NCBI GenBank assembly: GCA_000310025.1
Contig: FN649748.1
Location: 3,340,381 to 3,404,380 of the forward strand
Direction: 5' to 3'
Source: Ectocarpus siliculosus
Taxonomy: Eukaryota; Sar; Phaeophyceae; Ectocarpales; Ectocarpaceae
DNA: 64,000 bases
The notes beneath the pieces were generated by a model that had not been told where the DNA came from, ran no database searches, and was given only the letters and a program-made list of their open reading frames with translations. The translations under genes were made by a program, and so were the position numbers. Positions 11,786 to 24,100 of this stretch are shown here, in pieces (the first letter of the stretch is position 1; each line of letters starts with the position of its first letter).

Positions 11786-14700
11786 TCACTCCGTGTTGAG
11801 GTCCGCCAGCACTCGGAAGTGATTTTCCAAGGACGGCTGCTCGTTCTCAAAATACACCAGACGCTTCACGTCAAAAGCCGCTCCTCCGACACGGCTACCC
11901 CCTCCTTTAGAGCCCTCCCCCCCAGACCCTTCCGACTCTGTCGCCACCACCCCGGCGGCGAGACCATCACCTCCCCCGCGGGCGGCAGCGTCCGTCGAGA
12001 ACACCCCCACCTCACCGCCGTCTCCCCCTCCGCTCATCCTGCTGGCCGTCGTCGAGCTCTTGGTTGCGAACGCGGACCCTTCTTCCCTTGAACGAAGGGC
12101 CCTTCGGAAGCCCTCAACGGAAGCCAAGAAAGCCGTCGCCTCGGAAGCGAGCCAGGGGCGGTACTGGCTCGACCACTGGTAGGGCGTCCCGTGCACGCGG
12201 ATGGAGAGGTTCGGGAGCGCGGCTAGCCTTGCCAGGGAGCGCAGGTTGGTCGGGAACGACCCCGCCACCGCCGCGTTAGCCCCGTCGACCCAGTGGACGG
12301 CGGCGACTCGGCCGAACAGCCGGTTCGCCGCACAACTGCCGTTATCGTCCCGTCCTCGTTCGCAAACGGCGTCGCACCCACTCAGGGTCCCACCGCCAAT
12401 GCACGTGGTATTGCCCCCGCGGCTGTCTCCTTGTTCGCCTGGAGGCGTGGACCCGGAAATGCTGGTGGGCCGGTTGCGTCTCCGGCGGCGTTTCTCACCT
12501 CTCCACTTGAGCGGTCCGTCGCAGCAGCCCCCCCCCCGCGCCGCTTCTTCTGCTGTCGACGGCGGGGTGGTGAGAGTTCTCGGGGGGTTAGGGTCGTAGC
12601 TGCTACTGCTGCTGCTGCTGTTTTCCTTCTCTTGGTCGAGATCGTCATCGTTTGGAGATTCGTCGGTGCTCGACGCCGACGGGAGGCTGGTAGAAGAGAT
12701 CGTTCTTGTCTTGAGGCGCGACATGCCGAACGCGCTCCACAGCCGGGACCACAGCGAACCGGTCTTGTCCTGGCAGAGAAAGGTGATATCAACGAACGAA
12801 GGGACCAGAGAATGGCACCAGAAAAACAAGCGATTAATGAGGTTGGGGGGGGGGGGGGGGGGTGTACTCATAGTCGTGCATGCCGTAGTCGTTTGACCAT
12901 TGACCTCGCATCCCTACAAAGCCGGGACGGAGCACGCCGGGTTCTCACCGGACCAGGCTCTCACATCACCAAGCGCGAAGCGCCGTGAGGTATTTGGCGA
13001 GTCGCATGAAGGGTGAGCTGCATCCTGCTAAGGGTGTTCGGCATCTTGTGCTTACTTCCTTGCGTACGGATGACAGCTACGTATGACTTAATTTATTTTC
13101 TGGTGCTTTCACTTCCAGAGACAGTTGTAAGCACTGTGTAACTGCCTCGAGGAAGCTTGACCATTTTAACACAACGTGGTGCGATCATCCCCCGTTGCGC
13201 GGAGTGAGGTTTCTCGACCCCGCACAACATGATCTACTCGACCACCATTACGGTTACCGCCAAAAAAAAAACCGAGGTAAAATAAAAAACGGTAACCTGG
13301 TTGCCGAGTTCACGAAGTGAATTGGCTTGTTTTACAACGTCGTTGCCAAGCGACGAAAACCCAATCCCGATGGCAAACACCGAGTGGGGGGCTTGTTTTA
13401 CAACGTCGTTGCCAAGCGACGAAAACCCAAACCCCGATGGCAAACACCGGGGGGGGGGGGGGAAAGAAGTTGGGGGGGGGGGCGCTTTTTGAAGGGAGGG
13501 GTTGAAAAAAGGCCCCCACCCCAAAGGNNNNNNNNNNNNNNNNNNNNGGGGGGGGGGGGGGTAAATGGGTTGGGGGGGGGGGGGCATTTTGCAAGGGAGG
13601 GCTTGAAAACGGCCGCACACACGAAGGCCTGCATGAGGAAAGAGACAACACCTACACTTTGGCTGTGGACGTCAACGGGTCGACGCCAGTTGTGATAACA
13701 CTATGGAGGTGTGTGACGCACCCGACCACTGTTGTAGCAGTTGGGTGTCGAACGTGGGTACTCTCTTCATCGTACTTGCACTTATCTTGATTAGCAAGCT
13801 CACCCGACTGACCAAGCAGATGCCCGGGCTACCTCAGCAACAAATTTCAACTGGAACGTCTACACATCAAGCATCTACGCGAGGATCTTGGGCTATTCGA
13901 ATGCGTATGATATGCATGCGTGGATACGACAACAGATTTACCCGCCCAAGGAGGATATCCAAATCCCGGCACACAGGATTAAGATTTCAACACAAATGAG
14001 GTGAGGATGGCACGAGTGAACAGTTCGAAACAGACAAACACATGAACTACAACCTGGTAGGCCGGCTAGGCACCCAGAACACCCATCAATGCCCATCCAT
14101 CCCTCCGCTGGATGTCGGCATAAATACTGTTCCACCGCGCTCTCTGTAGATGTGCGTACCTGATGCGGTTTATATCCGTCTTGGATCCCGTCGTGAGGAG
14201 TACCGTTACCCGTGCCCCCCGCGTCCTCCCGCCTCTCTTTGTCACGCCCGCCCTCCCACCCCATTGGCCAGTTGCTCGAAGCCATCGTCGCACCAATGTC
14301 ACCATCGTCCGCTGGGCTCGGGGGGTTGGTCAGATCCCCCTCGCTGCATGCCAAGCGTTCACCACCGCCTCCGCCGCAGCTGCTACTGCACCGGCGGCTG
14401 TTGCTCATGGAGACGCGGGATCGCTTGCGGTTACCGGCCAACTTAATGCCGTCGCCGTCGACGTCGCTGCGCGTGCTGCTGTTCGTCTTTGGCAGCGCCG
14501 GTGCTGCTGCTGCCGGGGGGGGCGAGCACGCGAGCTCCGTAACGAGCTGGTTGAGAACAACCACACCTTTGCTGAAGCCCACCAGCGTGAGGGGGAGGGA
14601 AATGTCGGGCCTGCGAGAGGTGGTGTCGCCGCATCTGTCGTCCTCTTGATGCACCGCGTCTGCGGCGGCGCCGAGAAGGGCCTCAAGGTGCTCACACGCC

Positions 14701-16843
14701 GAACCGTCTGGGAGGTCTGGCGTCGAAAGACAGAGGCGCCAAAGGAACAACAACACCCGACATAAGGTCGGACAGCAGTATAATAGCAATTCCGAAGCTA
14801 AATTTGGATAAGTTTGAACGTGGATGCACCGTGCCAAAAAACCCGAAAAAATTGTTCCCGCTGAAGTAGATGAAGAGTCAAATACACACCGACAGCTGCG
14901 GAAAAGTGTGTACGGGTGGGCATCGGCATCGAGCTCCGGGCCCCACCTTGCAGCGACAAAAACAACAGTCAGAGGTACCACGCGGACACGCGTGTGCCAC
15001 GCACCTGCTACTACATGACCTGCACCCAGGTGGAGCAAGGGCAAGGAGCAAGGGCAAGTACCGGCAGTCTACCGTTAACACAGCAGCAGTACTGTACCCT
15101 AAAAAAACTTACACTCGAGGACAGCGCCACCCGTAGCCCAGTCCGTTTTCGCAAAGTTATCGTAGGACGCCAGGGCGCTGTGCACGTGGGTCTTTGGCAA
15201 CACCACCCACACCGCGTGCCCGGGAAACCTTCGTGCCAACGTCCGGGCTGTGCTCTCCACACAGTAGTCCGAAAATTCCTCGTGACCTACGGATATCCTG
15301 CCGTCAACGAGCATGAACAGCATGGCGAAGGGCATAAAGACAGACAGACAGGCATGCGTCGGTATGCTACAACAATCAATGAAGACACTCGGCCAGTCAG
15401 CACGTGGGGAGCTGAAAGCGAAGAGTTGGGCTGATGCTTGTCTCCAAGGTTTCACGCCACAGAACATTTCGACACATGAACGAACAGGTTTTGTACAGCA
15501 GTAGTGGCGAAAAGCCCGTTCTGCGCTGACTTTGCATGGGGAGACGGGTGCCACCACGTGCGAAGTCAGCGCTATGCATACGATGTCCGACATGATCCGA
15601 CCAAGAGAAGAGAAAAATAGTCAAAGAGTGCAGCAGCATTAACCTTCAAACACCACGCACAAGGCGGGGCATTAATTAAATAATAATAAAAATAATCGTC
15701 CCCGTCAAACATTGGTCTTTACGTAAGTGATCGCTCCCGATCTATATGGGTAGTCTGAATAGGCGTGGTCAATTGCGGAGACACTCTCGACGTTTCAGCA
15801 TCAATTTGTCCACCTCGTCGTTCGCCAAACTGCTGTACGCCCGAAGGTTGCGAGCTTACAACACCGTTCGCTGAATGCGAGCATGAGAGCTACAGGATGG
15901 GAGGCTCGACGCCTATTGCCCATGCTCGCACGCGATTTACCATTATTACAAGCCAAAGCCAGTTCACGCACCCACGGGCACCGACAGCCAAGATGAAACT
16001 CCGACACTTATGTATCCATCTGCAACTGATCTGCAAGTTCATCTACTTCCTTGCTGTACAGCAGTATGACCTCGCTGGCGCACTGGCTGCCCCGTTAGCA
16101 CGCACGCGCCGACAGCACCACAAACGCGCAGGATTAACGCGGACTGACGTCGATACAAAACCAGGCGTCATGCAGTTTGGTTGCAAATGGCGTTGTTCTA
16201 TGCATGATAGTCTAAGCGATGACGACGAGGTCGCCAAATATGATGTTGTCTTCATTGTTTGCATGATGTCATCCTCACCCGGCCCGATGCCCGTGGTTGT
16301 CACCGAGTCGTCGCAGCTATTATAGCTGCTTACACACACAACGTACCTCGCGCGCTATGACGCCATGCGACGCGCCTACATACGGTAGCTACAGCACAGT
16401 CGTCGGCCATGCTTGACGTGAATAAGTTGCGGTGCTTTATTTTGTTTCATACAGGGCGAGCTCGACAGCGTGCGCGGACCATTAGCCACGTGTGCAAGTT
16501 GACGTTGGTGGCGTGTGCATAAATAACAAGCCGTTCGGGAACACACGCAGGGAACGTTTATTCGTCATTCGACCATGCAACTCGAATCTCACATTCGATG
16601 GTGCAGGTCTTGAACGTCTCCCGGGAAAAGCACCACATTCCCCCGTGCTTCCTCCTGTCCTAGGTAGAGCACTTCGTTGGAGCCACCTTCGATTCCTCGG
16701 CACCATACCACAGCGGCAGTGGTTGCTGCTCTGCTGCTGCTACTGCGGCTATCCATGTGATGCTGGTGTGGTCCTGGCCACGCTGCTGATACTCCGTCTC
16801 CAGCCATGCTCTCGTCAATCCAAGCCTGGCTGTCGGATCTCAT
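11786..16843 (-). CDS. C2orf69-like (UPF0565) putative alpha/beta-hydrolase
   Basis: Four minus-strand exons: 16843-16593, 15297-15113, 14716-14160 and 12769-11786. All are GT-AG with matching phases, giving about 658 residues and TGA at 11788-11786. Family blocks in order: VVLFPGDVQD; ARTLARRFPGHAVWVV with SYDNFAK; LTLVGFSKGVVVLNQL; VHWVDGAN; VHGTPYQWSSQYRPWLASE; and PSLENHFRVLADL at the C-terminus. GFSKG fits a nucleophile-elbow GxSxG. In humans C2orf69 is a mitochondrial protein of about 385 residues with loss-of-function disease. Here the extra length is low-complexity Ser/Gly/Arg inserts after the GFSKG block and around the start of the last exon. The start is uncertain: ATG at 16843 or, in stronger context, ATG at 16807. 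The substrate is unknown. Confidence 0.88.
12848..12935 (-). repeat. Copy 2 of dispersed A-box-like/poly-C repeat
   Basis: Read on the minus strand it gives TGCGAGGTCAATGGTCAAAC-type core, ACTACGGCATGC, ATGAGTACACC and a C run (a G run of about 17 on the plus strand). It lies in the last intron of the C2orf69-like gene and is one end of the longer inverted repeat 12848-13445. Confidence 0.75.
12848..13445. repeat. Long dispersed repeat, inverted partner at 43465-43992
   Basis: About 600 bp that reappears in opposite orientation at 43465-43992. Shared blocks include the sequence around the GCGCTTCGCGCTTGGTGATG motif, the AGCACCCTCGAGGCAGTT-like block, and CAACGTCGTTGCCAAGCGAC at the far end. 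No transposase or reverse transcriptase frame is seen, so it is probably a non-autonomous element. Confidence 0.8.
13324..13455. repeat. Tandem duplication, about 66 bp period, two copies
   Basis: The block starting GGCTTGTTTTACAACGTCG begins at 13324 and again at 13390. Each copy holds the small dyad CGTCG...CGACG. The inverted copy near 43465-43520 has a single unit. Confidence 0.9.
13528..13547. other. Assembly gap (20 N)
   Basis: Twenty N bases flanked on both sides by poly-G-rich sequence, inside the last intron of the C2orf69-like gene. The true length and order of the flanking repeats may be wrong here. Confidence 1.
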
Positions 16844-18041
16844 CGCATGCCCATTACATGACGCCCCCTGCGTAGTGGGCATGAAGAAGCCACTGCTGTA
16901 TGTACACTGCTCTGTGTGTGCTAATGCTGGGTTGCTGGGTTTCGTTTGTTTTTTTCTGTCGAGTGTTCGCCATGATGCGCGACAAACTATGTAGGGGGCT
17001 AGCCGGATGTAAGATGCGCAAAGGGGGGGGAGGGGGTTCCAGAGTATCACCGAGTTGGGGCTGGCCGTTACAGCACGGCAGTTACACTATAACTCGAACT
17101 TACTAGATAGATAGTGGTTATGGTTTGCCACTGCTAATCTCGTTGGTTATAACAATACATACTATAGTCTACATCAAAGACGCGCTCGAGACAATATATA
17201 AAAACGTACTCTGTGTGTAACTACACTGTACGTGATCTCTTCTGAGCACAGAAAAAGATCGCGGCAGTTTCGCGCATTTTTTTCCGGTCGCTATCGATCA
17301 TATGTAACACTCTGCTTGCTGTGTTTACCGGTTATTGTGCAGCAATACTCCCGTTCTCGATGCGCTTGCACACAAACTTCATCAGCAATGCGACACGCGC
17401 ATATGGGAACAAACTCGGTGTGCATATGTGTAGTAGGTATGTACTTGTTTTGTGTATACCTCTCTCTGCAGCTGCGACGAAAATATCCAGGGTCAACGAA
17501 AAATAACATTGACGCCGCTCTGCGTGTCAACGAAAGGAACTTCTTCGCCCAGCGCATCCCCTTGAGATCGATGGGATAAATTTTATGTCATACTAAACAT
17601 GTTCAAGCAATAATAAAGCACTAGAAATTCTGATTGATTTCCTTACTTTACCCGTGAATAACAAAAAAGTATGTAGAAACCAAACCCCGTGCAATTCCAT
17701 TCTTTGCGACGGGGGAGGGAGCAGCCAACGAGAAATAAGCAAACAAAACGTATCACGTCGTAGAATAGAACAATCGTATCCGTTAACTTGTTGAAACAGT
17801 GTCTGGGCTACATGACATATTATATCTGTCTGTCTACGGATATCTATCGGGAAAACAAACCTAGCCATCGGCGACCACCGTTGAGCCTAAGCCTCGTGCT
17901 GTGCACCTCATGAGGACCAACCAACGCAACACAGAAACACGCGCATTCCTGGGGTTGTCACGGTGATAGATACAGCGATGACGGCAAGATTGTTTCCCTT
18001 ATCATCCCCGCAAGGCAAAGCTCTCCGATTCATGATGATGA
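16844..18041. other. Intergenic, putative promoter side of the C2orf69-like gene
   Basis: About 1.2 kb between the start of the C2orf69-like gene and the stop codon of the next minus-strand gene. It is AT-richer than its surroundings, with a few short frames in both strands and none convincing. A G-rich run lies near 17025-17040. I see no RNA gene. Confidence 0.5.
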
Positions 18042-18910
18042 TCAACGTGAAAGAGCAGACCCCTCGCCGTTGAGATTATTATTAATAATGGCCGTGATCC
18101 CAGGCTGTTCTTGTTGGGCATAGCCATCTTGACCGGTGTATTCAATAGCAGTGTATTGGCCGTCGTTCACTGCCGCCTGATTGTAAGCTTGCACGACGTA
18201 CTGTTCCCCGTATTCTCCTCCCCGCATGTATTGTCTATTGTACTCGTCGGCCGTGTCATCTTGTGTCGTGCTGCCGTTATTTGTGCTGGCGTGCCACTCC
18301 AAATTCTCGTCGACGGATGCGGAGAGATCTGTCTTGTCTTGATCTTGCATCTGCAGAAGTCCAACACGGGACGACGTAGAAGATCTGCTGCCTGCCTCCG
18401 GATCGGGCCAGCGGATAAGGGCTTCGTTGTTGGAGATAGGACGCGAGAGATGTCAATATACTCCGCCATACTGTTTCTGGCCATTTTGGTAATCTCATGT
18501 AATCTAGACATCAGACTTGAGAGGGAGTCTACCAGAGATGCCAAGCACTTGTCGGGGTCGTTTGGTGAAACACAGGCGAAGGCCATGCTGCTTGAAAGTA
18601 AACAAACGAGCAGAGTCTTCAAAACAAATTGCACTAAACAACACCATTCTGAATCAACTGTGTTTTTGCTCGTCTTGCGGCAGCAACGGTACAGTATTCT
18701 TTTCGAATTGTCATACATTCAGGACTTAGAGCGAGCGCTGTGTTAGCCACGTGGCCAAATTGGGTCGGTGCGTGCCCACAGCAACAGCTTTTTCTCACCT
18801 ATTGAAGATTCCGAGCCGCCCTTGAGGTAACGGGCCTTTCGCGAAACGAAAGCCTCCATCTCCTCCTGAGCCCACACCTTCAGCTCCTGCATGTACTTGC
18901 CCAACGACAT
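18042..18910 (-). CDS. Small two-exon polar protein of unknown function
   Basis: Exons 18910-18799 and 18421-18042 on the minus strand, with matching phase (one base carried over), encode about 163 residues. ATG at 18910 follows GGCGGCG, a good start context. The N-terminus (MSLGKYMQELKVWAQEEME) is helical and charged. The C-terminal half is rich in Asp, Asn, Gln, Tyr and Gly (for example QYVVQAYNQAAVNDGQY) and probably disordered. I do not recognise the family. Its ATG lies only 85 bp after the stop of the LRR-IQ gene on the same strand, so it could instead be that gene's last two exons if a weak donor near 19020 joins the acceptor just before GCGGCGATG. Confidence 0.5.
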
Positions 18911-18995
18911 CGCCGCCTAGGCCGTGTCACCGTTTCGCGAACGGCAGGGCACCCGCGCGCGGACGTCGAACAAGATGTCAGACAGATACGTGTGG

Positions 18996-21119
18996 TTACC
19001 AAAGTCGTGATGACACGATATCATCAATGTTGACAAGCGAAAGGGCCTGACGACGCTCGATCTGCAGCCTATCTTCAGCACGCATCGTCTTGTGGCACTC
19101 AATCTCCGCGAACTAATTTTCAGGTTCTCGGTGGAACGGGCGCAACCACGCATGCGATCGTCATTATCACCAAAGCTCTTGAAGCTGCCACTATTGGTGC
19201 AGCCCAACACGCCGAACTTCTCGTTGAACCACCATGCACGACGAAATTGAGAGACCCCGAAGCGGAAAGTGATTGATTGGGACCACCACGATCCGCACGA
19301 GCTCGACGTTTTCGGCGATTGGCGCAAAGTTGCAAGATTATTCCCTATTACCTGAAGCTCGGCATTCTCCTGAAGTTCCCTCTCGCGGAACACCGTTCGC
19401 GCCGAAGCGACGGCTGATGACATCTTAAGGGCACTGTCCCCTGAAGCCAAGGCCTCCAAGAGTAGCCTCTTCCCCTGCAACGTCGCGCACAATGACACGA
19501 ACAAGTTCAGCCAACCAAACGTTGCCATAAATGAACACTCCGAAACATTGATGGGCAGCTCATTGCCGTTGCTCGCATCCTCTTTTTTTGATATCCACAG
19601 CCCCAAAAATCTTAAGAACTAGCGCTTTCTATCTAGGTTGGCCAATGGTACATTGCTTCGCGAACAGGAATACGAGCTACCGCTGTATCTCATATTATCA
19701 CACCGCATCCTCTTCGTACCTTGGCATCCAATTGACCTTGTTCGTACATACGATACCGATCGCAAAGCTGGTCGCAAAAGTATCGGGCAAACCTGCCGAG
19801 GCGGAGCATTGCATCGTCAAACCGTACAAAAGACGCGAAACACCGCATCGTCAATCCACCGTACAAACACATCGTCGCGCCACAACTTCTGCTAGAGCGT
19901 GTGGGCACATTCTCTGGTACCGCATATCTGATGCAGGCGATCAAGGCGTGTTTCGGGGTATTGTGGTCGGGTACAAGACGCTAATCCTGGCTGAACCGGA
20001 GCAGCACCTGGTGTCTTCCAAGCACTGCATTTTGGCCCTTGCTCTTTCCTTCTTTTGGCCATCTTCGAACCGAGGGTCGTCGTATACCACTTCCTGGTAT
20101 GAATTCGTAACACCACATGAACAGTACGTACGTGAATATAGAACGCTTTTGGGGCGGGGCTCCTTCGGGGCTGTAACAATGCGTGTGCGTTTCATGGTTT
20201 GGCGGGCACCGCACGAAATGTCTGCCGTTTTGATATTTACTATGATACGGCGATCAATCAAACGATGAGGATCAATGACCAAGGGCGATATGACGTCATC
20301 ACTATTATATTGTCGCATGCACTGGTGCATGTATTGGTGCCCGAAAAGGGGTGCGGCCGACCGGGGAAAAGATGCGTGCCAAAAAATGGAAAATGTTTGT
20401 GTGTTCAGCTGTATGGCAGTCGACGTTAATTGCGGACGCGAATCTCTCAAGCCCGTGTACTATGTAGGCAAACCTGTGTCTCTCGGTGGACAAATATGAT
20501 GTCACCGGCGTCGTCTTGCTCCATCGTCCACTTCGCTGCATCTTCCATTGCGACAACAACGTCCCCTGAGAGGTGCGTATTTCGCAACACAATGTATCAA
20601 AGTGGGTACCGGTAATATATATAGGGACAAAGGCAGGGAAAGTAGGCACCCACCCTGGTTAGTTGTTGCTGTGGACGGTTATGTTGCGGCATGTACGGTT
20701 GGTGCTCTGCGGAACACATGTGTCGATCCTAATGATGCCGGCGACAATCGATGCAAGGCTGCCAGGGAGGAGACAAGCAGATACACTCATGCGGGTCGGG
20801 AGAAACACGGGTCGGCAGTAACAACACCTTGGCGTCGTTCTTCAAGGGCACAGAAATAATACCAGCCATGTGCGTTTAGTTTGCCAGGGGCACATGCATG
20901 CACCGGCCCGTGCTATTTGTGTTGCACCGTGCATCGTAGTCAAGACGACAAATACCTGTTTTCGGGTCGAAGTACCGGAGCTTTCCCGTTGCTTCGTCGT
21001 ACAAGTGCTCCCACCTGAATATCCAGTGATTGAATAGCAAGTTACCGGCTAAGTGGGCGCGAGATCTATCGGTAGGTCTACGGTGCCTCACGAGAAAGAC
21101 AGAGTGACATGCTGAAGGT

Positions 21120-21178
<59 letters not shown>

Positions 21179-24100
21179 CCTTGACGACTTTCGTCTCTGT
21201 GAAATGGCAAAAGCAGCATCCACAAAATCGGAGAATCTATGGCGGAGTGCGCTCACCAAGGCACGACCAAAAAGTTTCTGAGCGTGAACGATGAGGTGGT
21301 AGTCACGAGCGACACAATATCTATCTGTGCTATAGCTTTCAGGTTCGCTCGTGCCTTTGCTCCCTGTCGAAGAGGTGCTGGTTGGCTCTTCGCCTCCTGC
21401 TAAGCATCTCTTTTCTCGCTCTGGCCTCGGCGACGGCAGGCTCGATGAAGTTTCTCAGCTGCACCCATGCCCCGTTGCTCCGCACCATCATGGCGTCCTT
21501 GCACAGGAGGTATATCGTGTACAGGGGGGCACAGGAGGTTTTGTATGGCGTGTGAAGAGCTTCGGGGTTGGGTGGCTCTCGCGAGGGTAGCTACGGCACA
21601 GACACCGACCGTCCCGACCGTACTCGAGGGGTTTGCATGGCGCTTCGATCTCACATACTGGCGGTGGCATGTTTTTTTACTAATATGGTGCTCCAAACGT
21701 ACCCCGAAGCACAAACTGCGCCCCGCAACTCGCCCCCCAAAACATCTTGACACATAGTCTCTTTTAACCCCTGCCTTACGCGAGGAGAATGTTGCTCTCA
21801 CTTGCTCGTCGTCAAGGTTGATCCATTTCCGCCCCCCGCTGTCGAATTCCAGGCGGTGTTTGACCCTCTTGCGGTTGAGCCTTTTTAGGCCATCCATTCA
21901 CAACACGGAGCGGATAAGCAGACGGAACGCGAACTCAAAATCACACATGGCTACAATACGTTATTTTGTGTCTTGTAGTAGCCTTCTTTTGTTTTCCTGC
22001 TTGTGCCTTTTCTGGCCTGAAAGAACGCATTTATTACTTTTGATTTGGGTCAGACGCTCGTAGGCATCGCGCAGCTGATGACCCATTTTTACCTAGCATT
22101 CGCCGTGCGGCGTTGATGACTACAACTTCTCACCGTGTGAGTTGACCCTCGCCCGCCAGGCCAGCGGACGTCGGACGAGTTAGCCACACTCGCATTCCCA
22201 CGAGGCCTTCCTCGAAGGCCAAGGGCTTCACGGGTGAAGACTCCCGTAAGGCGGCGTTCCACCAATAACTATGGTCCGCGCCCTCGTCCCAGATCTAACG
22301 AACAATGGTGGGCACGATCAAGTGGTCGGTGGGTACGATCGTATGCAGGGCTGGACAGGGAGAATGAAAGCACACGAACAAACCCCAGGAATGGAACTCC
22401 TACGCAGTAGTGTAGCTTGGAGGAAATTGAGGACGCACACAAAATGACTAGCATCGTCATCAAAATCGAGGGTGTTTGCACGGTAACAAACGAATAACAG
22501 GTGAGAGTGTCACCAAGAACAGGTTCGGGACGGGCGCCCCTGATAGTGTGGGGAGGGAGACGACCTAGTGCCGCGAGCTTAGGTTTCCACGTGTCACCAT
22601 GTTTTCGTAGAGCCCAGCTTTCTCTCTGCATCGATTGCGTTGAGGCTATATTCAAATCCTTGCCACAAGGTAAATCCTGTGCATGCGAGGGTTTCCCTAC
22701 CTCCTCCCAGTGGTCGGTGGCATCTGCTTCGTCGTCATCCTCGCTGCATGAGTCCCTGCAACCAAGGGGTCCATCCGAGGTGGTACAGGACGGGCAGGTT
22801 CACCATTCAAAACATGGGGAGCACTTCCAAATGCTCAACCGAAGTGGTCCTCTTGAGTTTCGTCCTCGCAACAGTAAAAGCGCGTCGTTGACCGACATCC
22901 GAGGCTCGGCAAGTCTTGTCACTCTCGATCTTAGTAGAACTACACACTGGGAACTGCGGCAGCGAGATATCTCCCCAGCAGAGATAACACGCACTCTGGG
23001 GTGAGACACCCAAGAGAAAATGAACGTGCCTCATATCCTCACAAGTTGCCTTTAACTGTGGTTCTGTTGCGATGGCTCATCTGCGCACACCAAATCTCAA
23101 CGTATATACCCACACTGAACCCACTCTCGAGTTCCATACACAGAGTATACCATAACACCAACCACATCTCTAGACTTGTGAAACAGAAAACACGCAATAC
23201 CTGCCGGCCTCGTCAACGAGATGCTGGTAGCGAGCACGACCGCCGTCCAACCTCTCCTGGAACTCCATCTCTTGCCTCATAAACACGTGCTGCGCCACCT
23301 TGTTCAGACGAACATCTCGCCAACTCATCACGCGGCCGCCTCTAAACACCTGCGGATAAGACACGCGAGTGATACGGAGAGGTGGGAGGTGGCGGGGAAG
23401 CTCAACGCAAAGGACACTTGTAAGATACATGAGTAAAGAACAATCACGCGTGATGTGGTAGTGTGCGTAAAACGCTGCCATTTTGCCGGGACCCCTGCTT
23501 TTCGATCACCTTTTGGATCTTTCGAGCCGCCCTGCTACTCTTCTTCCACTCTCGGTGCACTCTTCTCCACTCTCCTCGCCCACGGTGCCCCCTGAACGCC
23601 GCCTGAAGCTTGATTGCTGTTTTTGGTGTTTGAGGTTTGATTTTATCGAGCGTTCAGCATTTGTTCCCGACACGAACGGAGAACGAGTGTCACGAGCAAC
23701 TTCCCACCAACGCGGGGGCGACATACAAACATTTCCGACACTGTTGGACATCAGTTATGTGTGCTGACGAACGATTCCACCGAATTTCATCACGGTACCC
23801 GTATCTCGCCGCATCTAGAATGCCTAAAGCGCTTCTTCTACGGTGCTTCGGATGCCACCGGCATTGTTCATTATACTTAGGTCCTGCTCGCAAACGCAGG
23901 GTCACAAGAACGAATGGCAAAAAGGGTCTGAACCCACCGGTGCGGTGCCTTGCTCGCTTGACTCTTGCCATCTGGCTCTTAACCTGGGCACCCGTATGCT
24001 TGCCAATGCAACCCCTCCAGAACGACTGCCGGACACATTGAACCGCCGTAGAGGACGAAGTACGGGTGGGAAAACTTCACGGCATCCACGAAATGGAGGG

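Noticed and set aside
13324-13455. GTTTTACAACGTCGT resembles the lacZ-alpha region of cloning vectors
   Set aside because: The match is only about 15 bp, diverges at once, and the block is part of a repeat also present, diverged, near 43465. Vector contamination is unlikely.
13234-13695. Open frames crossing the N gap
   Set aside because: They consist of Pro or Gly runs from poly-G/poly-C and unknown residues.
20876-21259. Minus-strand frame with a long Arg-Glu repeat
   Set aside because: The repeat is the (CT)n microsatellite in an intron. Only the part coding WEHLYDEATGKLRYFDP is a real exon (20956-21014).
21339-21394. Reading the LRR/IQ frame through to a TGA at 21339
   Set aside because: It would drop the WW-like and helical exons downstream, which join in phase if the GC donor at 21393 is used. 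Kept only as an alternative.
22501-23004. 167-codon plus-strand frame
   Set aside because: Antisense to the minus-strand exon 22755-22701 and flanking introns; no conserved blocks.
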